DNA of 64,000 nucleotides from Paenibacillus daejeonensis DSM 15491 (GTDB lineage: Bacteria; Bacillota; Bacilli; Paenibacillales; Paenibacillaceae), in the NCBI RefSeq assembly GCF_000378385.1, contig NZ_KB899664.1:1-64000 (forward strand), given 5' to 3'. Of the stretch, positions 48,350 through 56,716 are shown in pieces. Numbering within the stretch: position 1 is the stretch's first letter; each line of letters starts with the position of its first letter. A program made the position numbers and the translations under genes. The notes beneath the pieces are model-generated. The model did no database searches, was not told the origin of the DNA, and worked only from the letters and a program-made list of their open reading frames with translations.

Positions 48350-48874
48350 TCATTTTTTCAAGTAGCGCACGTAAGCCTCGGCACTGCGATCGATCTGTTC
48401 ATCGGTCATCTGAAAAGAAGCCCCGTACACCGCGAAGTGGGGAAGAGCGATGGCCCCGACATGTCGGAGACTGGCTTGAAAGGGAGCCGTGAGCTGATCG
48501 ACCGTAAACGAGATGGGACCGTCCGCCCGGTAATGCTGCTCTTTGTCGCCAATGGACATGGCCAGCCCCATCGCTTTTCCCTTGAGCTTGTCGCCTCGTG
48601 ATCCGTAGGCCCAGCCGTAGGTAAACACATCGTCGAACCATTTTTTCAGCAGGGGCGGGTAACTGTACCAGTAGAATGGAAATTGCAAAATGGTCCGGTC
48701 GTGCTCTTCCAGCAGTCGTTGTTCTCTCGGCACGTCAATCTGCCCGTCGGGATAGTCATGGTACAACTCATGAAGCGTGCATATACCAGGATGCTTGAGC
48801 AGCTCGGCCTTCCAGCGGCGGTTGACCCGGGATGTCTCCAAATGCGGATGTGCAAGGATAACCAGTGTGTTCAT
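48350..48874 (-). CDS. NAD(P)H-dependent oxidoreductase, flavodoxin fold
   Basis: A 174-residue protein of the flavodoxin-2 family (MdaB/KefF/YwrO type), quinone or nitro-compound reductases with FMN or FAD. Marks are MNTLVILAHPHLETSRVNR at the N-terminus, ILQFPFYWYSYPPLLKKWFDDVFTYGWAYG in the middle, and GKAMGLAMSIG. ATG at 48874 follows GGAG; the frame extends to 48928. It is divergent from an HxlR regulator across a long palindrome, the typical redox-stress pair. secA2 starts 61 bases past its stop and could be partly read through. Confidence 0.9.
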   Translation of the reverse strand: MNTLVILAHPHLETSRVNRRWKAELLKHPGICTLHELYHDYPDGQIDVPREQRLLEEHDRTILQFPFYWYSYPPLLKKWFDDVFTYGWAYGSRGDKLKGKAMGLAMSIGDKEQHYRADGPISFTVDQLTAPFQASLRHVGAIALPHFAVYGASFQMTDEQIDRSAEAYVRYLKK

Positions 48875-48953
48875 GTCTCCATAACCCCTTCCCTTTTCTT
48901 CTGCGTGTCGGAATAGGGTCATTATCATACAGAAAAGGTTTAATGAAAATACA

Positions 48954-48984
48954 CACTTTGAAGTAAGGTGCTTACCTCAAAGTG
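48954..48984. promoter_or_regulatory. 31-base palindromic operator
   Basis: CACTTTGA and TCAAAGTG are outer arms, GTAAG and CTTAC inner arms, with GTG at the centre; only one pair mismatches. It lies between the flavodoxin-fold gene and the HxlR-type gene, 80-85 bases from each start. HxlR/YodB proteins bind such sites, so it is the likely operator for both genes. Confidence 0.8.
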
Positions 48985-49068
48985 CGTACTGGACGGTAAC
49001 GAATCGATATGGCAAGATTGAGGTTTAAAGAAGATCTTCCAACCATGAGAAATGGGGGATGAACGGAT

Positions 49069-49428
49069 ATGAAACAGTATCACCTTGGTATTGAAGCGAC
49101 GCTCGAAATTATTGGCGGTAAATGGAAAGCCTTGATCATCTGTCTACTGATGACCGGCCCCAAACGGACCAGCGAGCTGGAACGTGGGATCACTGGAATT
49201 ACGCAAAAAGTCTTGATTCAACAGCTGCGGGAGCTGGAGCGGGACGGCCTCGTGCTACGCACGGTTTATGAGCAGATGCCGCCCAAGGTGGACTATCGCC
49301 TAACGGACTATGGCCTGACCGCCAACCGGATTGTAGATGTCATGTGTGCGTGGGGAACGGACAATATTAAGCGGAGACAATCACAAGGGGAGGATATTGT
49401 GCTGAGGGAAGAGGGAAGGGTGGAGTAG
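49069..49428 (+). CDS. HxlR-family transcriptional regulator
   Basis: A 119-residue winged-helix repressor. The family start GIEATLEIIGGKWKALIICL is present, followed by the recognition part RTSELERGITGITQKVLIQQ, LRELERDGLVLRTVYEQMPPKVDYRLT. HxlR members such as YodB and HypR sense electrophiles or oxidants through a conserved N-terminal cysteine near residue 6; here the first cysteine is in LIICLLM near residue 24, so sensing may differ. Divergent from the flavodoxin-fold oxidoreductase with a palindrome between. Confidence 0.93.
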   Translation: MKQYHLGIEATLEIIGGKWKALIICLLMTGPKRTSELERGITGITQKVLIQQLRELERDGLVLRTVYEQMPPKVDYRLTDYGLTANRIVDVMCAWGTDNIKRRQSQGEDIVLREEGRVE

Positions 49429-49574
49429 GGGAGGGCAGCTCCCAGCAGCGGGGGCCAGCGGGGCCAGCGGCATGACGGTGGTTGGACGACCACGTGCTAT
49501 GGCTCGCAAATTCACCCATTGCCGGCCATCCAGTCCGTGCCTCAATTCCGTGTTGTTTTAATGGCTTCCAAATC

Positions 49575-49639
49575 CTCCCGGTTTCAACCTGCTGTAGGTT
49601 GGGTACTGGGAGTAGGCTGCCGAAAACACAACAGGGAGG
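49575..49639 (+). promoter_or_regulatory. Leader hairpin with possible anti-Shine-Dalgarno
   Basis: CTCCCGGT (49575-49582) can pair with ACTGGGAG (49605-49612) around an inner AACCT/AGGTT hairpin. The same CCTCCC (49574-49579) is complementary to the ribosome site GGGAGG (49634-49639) of the SLH protein gene. The two pairings exclude each other. It fits no riboswitch class that I know. Confidence 0.35.
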
Positions 49640-49649
49640 TTTTCTGTTC

Positions 49650-52600
49650 ATGGTAAAAAAGATGAAGCGGGCCGCGGTCGCGCTGGTGGCGATCACCGTA
49701 TTTGGCAATGTGGCGTACGCAGGCCCCGCTCGGGCGACAAGTTCGAATGGCGACAATGGTGACATTGCCGTCGCTACCAAAACCGTGCGTAAGGAGGAAC
49801 AAATGACAGACTCGCCAAGCAATTACCGCTATATGGATTTCGAGCAAATGGCGCGGCAATTCGATGAACTCGTATTTTCGTTTGCTGCTAATCCTGACTA
49901 TGTGCCTGTCGACACGGACTCTTACCTGCCGATTGGGTACTGGGATGACAACAACGTCAATGGCTACGGCCGAACATTTGGTTTTCCCTCTTACATCGGC
50001 CAAATCAATGAGGCAGGAGAAGGAACGCTGGTGCCGGGGTCTCAGGAGGCGATCTCCACGATGGCACCGGTATTGTCCGGCATGCTTGTCGGCATCGATA
50101 AGACCCAGCAGCATGGCTACAATCTGGTGGAAATGATGAACGAATTTCACAATGTAGCCAACGGCGAGCATATGGTGCTCAACCATGTAGATACTTCGAC
50201 TGGGCAATCGTTCTGGTATGAATTGTATCCTCAGCTGCTGTACATTCAGCTCTATGAGACAGCCAAGCGTCAATACGGGCAAGACATCGATTCCATGCGC
50301 GAGATTATTGTGGAAGGTGCAGACAGATGGTTGGAAGCGTTACCAAATTTTAAGGATAGCGATGGAAGATTGTCGTTTGACTTCACCTCCTACGATATGA
50401 AGCGAGGGGAGCCAGTTCGCAACGGGCGATGGACAGAACCGCCTGGTGGATCTCTTGCGTACATATTCTATTCCGCCTATGAGACGACGGGCGAACAGAA
50501 GTATTTGGATGCAATGGCGCTGGTCATGGATGAGCTGAATGATAGCGCTAACAATCCTTATTATGAGGTCACCCAGGATTACAGTGCGTTGATGGCCGCC
50601 ATGATGAATTTTCGATTTGGTGAGCAGTATGATGTGGACAAAATGATCAATTGGATTTTCGATGCAGATAGTGATGTCCGGACCGGCTGGGGGGTCATGG
50701 CAGGCGAGTGGGGAGGCTATCAAGCCGACGGCTTGGTAGGTTCAGACCGCGACAGCGGCGGCTTCGGCTTCCTGATGAATACGTACCATCTCGGTGCGGT
50801 GTTGGCGCCGCTGGCCAAATATGATCCGCGCTACTCCGATGCCATCGGCAAATGGTATCTGAGCGCATCCAACAGCGTGAGGCTTATGTATCCGAACGAG
50901 CTGCCAGCGGCCAATCAGATTCATGGGGGCGCGTTCGAGCATGATCCGGAGGGTGTCCTCGGTTACGAAGGCGTCCGTCACACGGTCGACGGTCAAACGC
51001 CGTATGCCAGCGGTGATCCCGTACGTTATGGCTGGGGCCAGACCGACTACGGGATTTATGGTTCGGGGTTGGTCGGCGTGTTTGGAGCTGTTATCGAGCC
51101 TACGGAGGTTGAGCGGATTCTTCAGCTTGATTTGAATGCAACCGATTATTTCCGTGAGGAAGGGAGCTTCCCTCATTACTTGTACTACAATCCCTATCCG
51201 GAGGAGCGCAGCGTAGCGATTGAACTGGACGATTCGTCCCAGCTGTTCGATGCAGCAGCCAAGACAACCCTGGCCACGAATGTATCCGGCACGCACCACG
51301 TAACGATTCCGGCGATGTCCTCGCTGAATGTGATCGTCCTGCCGGCAGAGGCTGACATTCGCCATGAAGGCAACAGCTGGATGGTCGGGGCCCGGACGAT
51401 TGCCAAGGATGCGATCGGTGTGAGTATACTATCTCCATCTCAGCAGCGTACGTATATCGAGTCGGATGAGGTCGAGCTGGAGCTGGCGCTCACGGGAAGC
51501 GAGAGTGCTCATATGACGGTGAGCGCGGACGGCAATGTGCTGTATGAAGGCGACTTCTCGCCTGCTTATACCCTGGATACGACAGAGCTTCCGAACGGGA
51601 TCGTCAATATCGCGGTCACGGTGGAGTCGGAAGGATTGGTCGATAAGGCCAACCTGAAACTTGCCATCAGTAATCCTGATGTGGACAGTATCATCTACGA
51701 GGCAGCGGTTGAGGATCTATTGCTGTACGATCCGGTGGAGGTCATGCCAGCAGCCGTAACCGACAGCGGGGATGGGTATGCACGCATTACCGAGGATAAT
51801 GAGGATGGCGATTGGGGGGCTGTGCAGACCGAAACCATCGAGGTGGATTTTGGCCGTCGTCCTTATCTGGAGATTGAGACCGTTGATCCGGATCCCTACT
51901 ACACCATTCAGCTCAAGTTTGAAGACGAGGAATGGGGCAACTATGTGTTGTCGAACGGCATGGAGGATGGCAAACGACTGATTGATCTCCGCAGCGCGTT
52001 AGCCACGTATGGTGATCAGACCCAGCGAACGGGCCCGGTTCCACTCCGCGTCTATTTGATGGCGAACGGCAAGGAGGGTGCCTCCTTTGGCATAAAGTCT
52101 CTGCGACTGTTCTATAATGACCCGTCGGCAGCTGCGGACAGTGTCGCCTTCGAAGCCGAAGACATCGCGGATTTTGTGCCGGGCGAAGCGCCTGCAACCT
52201 CGGAATTAATCGGCAAAAAAGCGATTATCGAGAACAGAACGGACAACGAGGGCTATGGCGGAGTCCTGTCCGAAGTATTTACGCTCGACTGGTCACGAAA
52301 TCCGGTACTCCACATCGACATCGCAGAGGTTGGGGAGGCCAACACCTATACACTTAAGCTTCTATACGGTGATGCCTCTTACTATGTGTATGCGAACCGT
52401 ACGGAAACCGGCTTGCAGACCATTAATCTGGCCGAGGGCCTCGAGCAGCATCATAGCGAGTCGCTGTCTGGCTCCGGAGAAGCGCAGCTGGAGCTGTGGG
52501 CGACCGATGCGAAAGGCGCCTACTTCATTGTTGAGTCGTTTGAAATCGTCTATGAAGACGAAGGGACGGCTTACGCCGCGGATCAGGCCACGATTGAAAC

Positions 52601-54740
52601 GTTCGAGTCCTCCTCATCGCCGGGAAGAATCGGGTATGTGCATGCGGTGGCGCGCGTGACGGAGGATCACCCTGACGCAGACTACGGTGCCGTCCGTTCG
52701 GCTCCGTTCCTGCTGGATTTGGACCAACCGCTCGAGCTGGAGATGGATATCGCAGCGGTGACTGCGGCCTGGTCGCTGCAGTTGAAGTTTGAAGGTGACG
52801 AGCAGCCTATGGATGTGGTAGTGGATGCTACGGAGGCAGGCATCGTCAAGCTGGACGTGGCTTCCGCGCTGCGAGACCTTAACCCGGCATTTGACAAAAG
52901 CGGGACCCAGCGCGTGATGTTGTACGTCATGGCGCAGGGCGCCGAGGGTGCTTCTGTGGATGTACGGAGCATCCGTCTCCGGCATGTGGAGCCAGCGGGC
53001 TACGGGCTGGAGCTGGATAAGCGATTAGTTGAGCTGACGACCGGCGAGTCCGTGCAAGTCACTGCACAGCTGAGCGGGGGAGAAGCCGGCATGACTTGGA
53101 GCTCCTCCGACGAAGGTGTTGTGCGGGTTGACGGCAACGGTCTCGTTACTACTGTTGGCGTGGGTACCGCGCTCATCGTAGCGGAGCGGGACGATCGGCC
53201 TGGATTAGGAGCAACGCTGACGTTGGCTGTCCGTCCGAAGCGAGCAGAAGCCGTAACTGTAGCTACGCCAGCGGATCAGCCGGTTGGCGGCAAGGTGACG
53301 CTGCAGCCTGCTGTAGCGCCAGCGGATGCGCTCAACCACAAGTGGATTTTCCGAACCTCGAACCCGTCTATTGCTGAGGTTACTTCGAGCGGGACCGTCA
53401 GTATAGTGGCTGCTGGCACCGCACAGATCAGAATTGCCACGGAAGACGGTTATGCCCGTAACGAGATCACGGTTAGAGGGTACCTGCCGCAAGGAGGCGG
53501 GGGTACCGGTGGTGGCGGTCAGGTTGGCGTGATCCCGCCGGATGACGAGGACGTAGAGGATACGCCAAATGCCGGGGAGTGGCAGGAGGGTGTGTATGTG
53601 CTGCAGCTTCGTCCGGAAGAGGTCATCCGGGCAGCGGAAGCTGCGGCTGAGCAAGGCGGTGCGGCTCGAATCGAGTTGGCTGTGAGCGAAGAGGAATGGC
53701 AGACGGCGAAGGGCTTCACGGTTGAGATTCCGTGTGAGATATGGAGCGACAGTGTGTGGAGTAACGGGAAGGTTGCTCACCTGCTACTGACTAGTCCTCT
53801 GGGAGAAATTCGCTTACGTGTTGATGAGGTCCGCAAGCTATATGGTGAGACAGAAGGACCATTGGCGCTGACATTGCGGATGGTGTCCACGCAAGAGCTG
53901 TCCGAACGTGTGGCGCAAGCTGCCAATGGGCGCACCGTTTATTCCTTTGCAGCAACGGTGGATGGAAGAGAGGGCATGGAGCATGTGAAGGGTCCTCGCC
54001 TTGCCCTTGTCACGTTGCCCGGCGAGAGCGGAGAATCGGTGGTGAAGGAGCTGTCGGCTGCGGGTGAAGAACGGGCCATTCCGTGGTCCGGACGCACGGG
54101 AGCAGGCGTAAGTTTTGTTGCTGGAGAATCGGTCTATGTGGTTCTGGATCAGGCCGTGAATCCCTTTGTCGATCTGGGCTCGCATTGGGCCACGGAAAGC
54201 GCGGTTTTGGCTGCGGCAAGAGGCATGATGCAAGGGACGGGCGAAGGGCGCTTCGCACCGGGGCTTGGGATGAGCCGGGCCATGGTCGTGCAAATGTTGG
54301 CTAATTTGGAGCGTGTAGCTGATCATTCATTAGGCGAGGCGCTGTTTATGGATGTCCGAGAGGGTGCCTGGTACACTTCGGCGATCTCGTGGGCTGTTGA
54401 AGCGGAGATTGTTCAAGGCGTGGGTAACGGGAAGTTCGAGCCCAACCGGATGGTCACTCGTGAGGAGATGGCAGTGATCCTGATGCGTTACGCGCAATAT
54501 ACGGGTTTGCCGCTTCCAAATGCGGTGAACGATGTTGAATTGAGCTTCGCCGATAGCGCAGCTATCCAATCTTGGGCGGTAGATGCCGTGCGGTCGCTAC
54601 ATGCTGCAGGGATCATCCGAGGCATGGCAGACCATACATTCGCGCCTGGCGAAGGGCTGCTGAGAGGGCAGGCCGCGACGCTGATGGACGAATGGATCTC
54701 CTATTCGCTCCGCGTGTGGGATACCGAAACTGCAAACTGA
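49650..54740 (+). CDS. Giant SLH-anchored protein with toroidal catalytic-like domain
   Basis: A 1696-residue surface protein. Order: signal peptide (AAVALVAITVFGNVAYAGPA); a domain of about 510 residues with alpha/alpha-toroid look (FWYELYPQLLYIQLYETAKR, GWGVMAGEWGGYQADGLVGS), possibly a glycoside hydrolase or lyase; three related beta modules of about 150 residues (IIYEAAVEDLLLYDP, VAFEAEDIADFVPGE, ATIETFESSSSPGRI) resembling carbohydrate-binding repeats; two BIG2 Ig-like modules (MTWSSSDEGVVRVDGNGLVT; IFRTSNPSIAEVTSSGTVSI); a Gly linker; a Val/Glu-rich domain; and three SLH modules (NPFVDLGSHWATESAVLAAA, LFMDVREGAWYTSAISWAVE, SFADSAAIQSWAVDAVRSLH). ATG at 49650 follows GGGAGG. Likely displayed on the wall to handle polysaccharide. 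Confidence 0.88.
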   Translation: MVKKMKRAAVALVAITVFGNVAYAGPARATSSNGDNGDIAVATKTVRKEEQMTDSPSNYRYMDFEQMARQFDELVFSFAANPDYVPVDTDSYLPIGYWDDNNVNGYGRTFGFPSYIGQINEAGEGTLVPGSQEAISTMAPVLSGMLVGIDKTQQHGYNLVEMMNEFHNVANGEHMVLNHVDTSTGQSFWYELYPQLLYIQLYETAKRQYGQDIDSMREIIVEGADRWLEALPNFKDSDGRLSFDFTSYDMKRGEPVRNGRWTEPPGGSLAYIFYSAYETTGEQKYLDAMALVMDELNDSANNPYYEVTQDYSALMAAMMNFRFGEQYDVDKMINWIFDADSDVRTGWGVMAGEWGGYQADGLVGSDRDSGGFGFLMNTYHLGAVLAPLAKYDPRYSDAIGKWYLSASNSVRLMYPNELPAANQIHGGAFEHDPEGVLGYEGVRHTVDGQTPYASGDPVRYGWGQTDYGIYGSGLVGVFGAVIEPTEVERILQLDLNATDYFREEGSFPHYLYYNPYPEERSVAIELDDSSQLFDAAAKTTLATNVSGTHHVTIPAMSSLNVIVLPAEADIRHEGNSWMVGARTIAKDAIGVSILSPSQQRTYIESDEVELELALTGSESAHMTVSADGNVLYEGDFSPAYTLDTTELPNGIVNIAVTVESEGLVDKANLKLAISNPDVDSIIYEAAVEDLLLYDPVEVMPAAVTDSGDGYARITEDNEDGDWGAVQTETIEVDFGRRPYLEIETVDPDPYYTIQLKFEDEEWGNYVLSNGMEDGKRLIDLRSALATYGDQTQRTGPVPLRVYLMANGKEGASFGIKSLRLFYNDPSAAADSVAFEAEDIADFVPGEAPATSELIGKKAIIENRTDNEGYGGVLSEVFTLDWSRNPVLHIDIAEVGEANTYTLKLLYGDASYYVYANRTETGLQTINLAEGLEQHHSESLSGSGEAQLELWATDAKGAYFIVESFEIVYEDEGTAYAADQATIETFESSSSPGRIGYVHAVARVTEDHPDADYGAVRSAPFLLDLDQPLELEMDIAAVTAAWSLQLKFEGDEQPMDVVVDATEAGIVKLDVASALRDLNPAFDKSGTQRVMLYVMAQGAEGASVDVRSIRLRHVEPAGYGLELDKRLVELTTGESVQVTAQLSGGEAGMTWSSSDEGVVRVDGNGLVTTVGVGTALIVAERDDRPGLGATLTLAVRPKRAEAVTVATPADQPVGGKVTLQPAVAPADALNHKWIFRTSNPSIAEVTSSGTVSIVAAGTAQIRIATEDGYARNEITVRGYLPQGGGGTGGGGQVGVIPPDDEDVEDTPNAGEWQEGVYVLQLRPEEVIRAAEAAAEQGGAARIELAVSEEEWQTAKGFTVEIPCEIWSDSVWSNGKVAHLLLTSPLGEIRLRVDEVRKLYGETEGPLALTLRMVSTQELSERVAQAANGRTVYSFAATVDGREGMEHVKGPRLALVTLPGESGESVVKELSAAGEERAIPWSGRTGAGVSFVAGESVYVVLDQAVNPFVDLGSHWATESAVLAAARGMMQGTGEGRFAPGLGMSRAMVVQMLANLERVADHSLGEALFMDVREGAWYTSAISWAVEAEIVQGVGNGKFEPNRMVTREEMAVILMRYAQYTGLPLPNAVNDVELSFADSAAIQSWAVDAVRSLHAAGIIRGMADHTFAPGEGLLRGQAATLMDEWISYSLRVWDTETAN

Positions 54741-54755
54741 CAACTAACTGCATGC

Positions 54756-54795
54756 AAGCCCCTGCTTCGAACACTGTTCGAGGACAGGGGCTTTG
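54756..54795 (+). terminator. Terminator of the giant SLH gene
   Basis: AAGCCCCTG pairs with CAGGGGCTT, with an inner CTTCGAAC/GTTCGAGG arm. The T run is short. Confidence 0.75.
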
Positions 54796-55332
54796 CGGGT
54801 TAGCGAGTTCTGCTGGAGTCGATCATGTGTAATAAGGGTGCAAGTGTACCAGTAGCCTGCCCACTAACCTACGCACTGACCAACGGCACTGAGCCCCCCA
54901 CCAACCTTTGCACCAACCCACGCGCCGACCTGGGCACCAACCTACACACTGACCTATGCACCAACCTACGCACCAACCTAAGGATAATAATGTAAATATT
55001 GTTGGTGGTAATTGTACATTTACACATAGCAAGCCAGCAGACCATGAATGTAGCTAAAATAGTGGTATTATTGCACTTACTATTCCAGTTGCAAAGCCTA
55101 GTTGCAAAGCCTTAAGGCTGCAAAGGAGTTGGATTAGCGTGAAATGCAGTTGCCAGCCCAGATAAACGTCCGTTACAAGGCAACGGCTGAGGTGGCCTTA
55201 GCCACTCTGAGGCTTAACCCGGCCTGAGCAAAAGTTAGTCGGAGCTGGCTCTGACTTGAGCCAAGCTGTAAAGTAGCGATGCAAGCCCTCGGCAGACATG
55301 CACAGGTATCGGCAACTTATTTTTTTCTTCAA
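54796..55332. other. Gene-free stretch before sigY
   Basis: No credible gene. It holds a 12-base minisatellite (54849-54980), a degenerate palindromic-repeat copy near 55005-55026 and another at 55054-55080, a direct repeat GTTGCAAAGCCT(A/T)AG around 55089-55118, then unremarkable sequence. Confidence 0.6.
54849..54980. repeat. 12-base minisatellite, about 11 units
   Basis: Degenerate units of the form ACCAACCTACGC or ACTGACCTATGC follow one another without gaps. Because the period is a multiple of three, the minus strand reads as a Gly-Trp-Cys-Val-like tetrapeptide repeat over a 69-codon frame; no ribosome site supports translation. Confidence 0.8.
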
Positions 55333-55360
55333 TGAACCTTTACATAGAGCTGGGCGTACT
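55333..55360 (+). promoter_or_regulatory. ECF-type promoter of the sigY operon
   Basis: TGAACC (55333-55338), a 16-base spacer, CGTACT (55355-55360). This fits the ECF sigma pattern TGAAC-N16-CGT; the Bacillus SigY promoter is reported as TGAACG with a CGTC -10. It lies 45 bases before the sigY start, so the operon is probably autoregulated. Confidence 0.7.
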
Positions 55361-55404
55361 ATTAACGTCAATCCGGATGGAATCATAGCTTGGAGGCCTC
55401 TCGT

Positions 55405-55935
55405 ATGGATGAGCTTAGCTTGATCACCAAGGCAAAGAAGGGGGATCAACGCGCGCTGGCAATGCTACTGCAGAAGCATTATGCCTTTGTCAAAAACTAC
55501 TTGTTGAAATTAACCTTGTCGCCTTCCCTAGCTGAGGATTTGACCCAGGAAACGATCCTGCGTTGTATCCGCAAGCTGCATCTGTACCAGGACAAGTCCA
55601 AGTTCTCGTCTTGGATGATTACGATTGCCGGGCGGCTGTACATTGATCATACGCGCAAGCAGAAGCGGGAAAAGCGCTGGCTGGAGGGAGAGCAAGCGAG
55701 GAGACAGATTCGCTTCCAGGCCGAACGCTCTGGCCACAGCTGGCCGGAATTGCTGGAGGCGCTGGGGAGTCTGAGTCCCGACATGCGAATGGCTGTGGTC
55801 ATGAAGCATTACTATGGCTATACCATTGAAGAGATTGCCGAAATCGTGGGAGTGCCGGAAGGTACGGTCAAATCCCGCATTCATCATGCCGTACGGCGGT
55901 TAAGAGAGGAGTTGACGCTGGATGAAGAAATCTGA
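55405..55935 (+). CDS. sigY: ECF RNA polymerase sigma factor SigY
   Basis: A 176-residue sigma-70 family factor with region 2 (LAEDLTQETILRCIRKLHLYQDKSKFSSWMITIA) and region 4 (LSPDMRMAVVMKHYYGYTIE, then EIVGVPEGTVKSRIHHAVRRL). Sequence alone says ECF; the five genes that follow have the sizes and types of B. subtilis yxlC to yxlG, which identifies the operon. In B. subtilis SigY is restrained by YxlC/YxlD and is linked to nitrogen starvation and to a toxin phenotype. ATG at 55405 lies 10 bases after GGAGG; the frame opens at 55390. Confidence 0.9.
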   Translation: MDELSLITKAKKGDQRALAMLLQKHYAFVKNYLLKLTLSPSLAEDLTQETILRCIRKLHLYQDKSKFSSWMITIAGRLYIDHTRKQKREKRWLEGEQARRQIRFQAERSGHSWPELLEALGSLSPDMRMAVVMKHYYGYTIEEIAEIVGVPEGTVKSRIHHAVRRLREELTLDEEI

Positions 55936-56281
55936 CGATAGAGGGAGCCGGACTTCCCGGAGTGACGAGCTCGGAGCAAGGTTTCGTGAGGGTCTGGATG
56001 GGCTGGACAGTTGGACCGATCAGGAGGCGCCGGACCTCCCTTGGCTGGAGGATCTCATCCGGCATGAACAGGATCAGCTTCAGCGCAGGTGGAGGTGGGA
56101 GCTGGCCGTGTTCTTGATCATTGCGTTGCTGCTTGTCAGTACGGTGATGACGGTCTTGTTCCGCAGTCCGACACTGTTTGTCATATCCCAAGGTGCATTT
56201 CTGATCATTCCTTTGTTGATTCTACTCTGGCGGTACCGCCGCAGAAGAAAGCAGGTGAATCATGAAGAACCCCTCGCTTGA
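55922..56281 (+). CDS. yxlC: YxlC-like anti-sigma membrane protein
   Basis: A 119-residue protein with a polar acidic N-terminal half and two TM helices (ELAVFLIIALLLVSTVMTVLF and FVISQGAFLIIPLLILLW), ending in a basic tail. B. subtilis YxlC works with YxlD as the SigY anti-sigma unit at the membrane. Its start lies inside the end of sigY (14-base overlap), so the two are translationally coupled, as expected for a sigma/anti-sigma pair. Confidence 0.8.
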   Translation: MKKSDDRGSRTSRSDELGARFREGLDGLDSWTDQEAPDLPWLEDLIRHEQDQLQRRWRWELAVFLIIALLLVSTVMTVLFRSPTLFVISQGAFLIIPLLILLWRYRRRRKQVNHEEPLA

Positions 56282-56513
56282 GGAATTGCAGGCGGTACCC
56301 TGGTACATGTGGGGAATTCTTGGTGTGGCACTGCTGACGCAAGGGATAAGCCTGTTCATTGATGCTCGAAAACGCGGAAGCTACCCTTGGTTCTGGGGAA
56401 TTTGGGGGTTGATACAATTTCCGACGCCGACTGTGATTTATCTGCTTGCAGTGCGCAAGGTGCTGCACCCGTTCGTTCGGCAGTGGATACAAAAAAGGAG
56501 GGCGAAGAAGTGA
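56262..56513 (+). CDS. yxlD: YxlD-like negative effector of SigY
   Basis: An 83-residue membrane protein with two TM helices (WGILGVALLTQGISLFI and FPTPTVIYLLAVRKVL) of the short PLD-N/YxlD type. Overlaps yxlC by 20 bases and yxlE by 4. In B. subtilis loss of yxlD activates SigY. Identification rests on size, topology and gene order. Confidence 0.8.
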   Translation: MKNPSLEELQAVPWYMWGILGVALLTQGISLFIDARKRGSYPWFWGIWGLIQFPTPTVIYLLAVRKVLHPFVRQWIQKRRAKK

Positions 56514-56716
56514 AGGAGGCTTTAGAATCGATTCCAATCGGGGCCATTGTGCCTTTTATCGTCTTAAATGTGATTCTAATCGTCGTTGCGCTGATCGATC
56601 TGTTCCGAAGTGAACAGACAAGGGGACCACGATGGATGTGGATTCTGATTATTGTGTTTCTTCAGTTGGTGGGTCCGGTTTCCTATTTCATTGTGGGAAG
56701 GAGAAGAGAGGCATGA
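56510..56716 (+). CDS. yxlE: YxlE-like small membrane protein
   Basis: A 68-residue protein with two TM helices (IVPFIVLNVILIVVALIDLF and WMWILIIVFLQLVGPVSYFI), typical of the PLD nuclease N-terminal family without the nuclease. GTG start at 56510 overlaps the yxlD stop (GTGA) and follows AAAAGGAGGGCGAAGAA. A longer frame in the same phase begins at 56387 inside yxlD and is not preferred. In B. subtilis YxlE is a minor negative effector of SigY. Confidence 0.8.
   Translation: MKEALESIPIGAIVPFIVLNVILIVVALIDLFRSEQTRGPRWMWILIIVFLQLVGPVSYFIVGRRREA

Noticed and set aside
54823-55032. Minus-strand gene for a Cys/Trp-rich repeat peptide
   Set aside because: No ribosome site or promoter; the frame is explained by the 12-base minisatellite.
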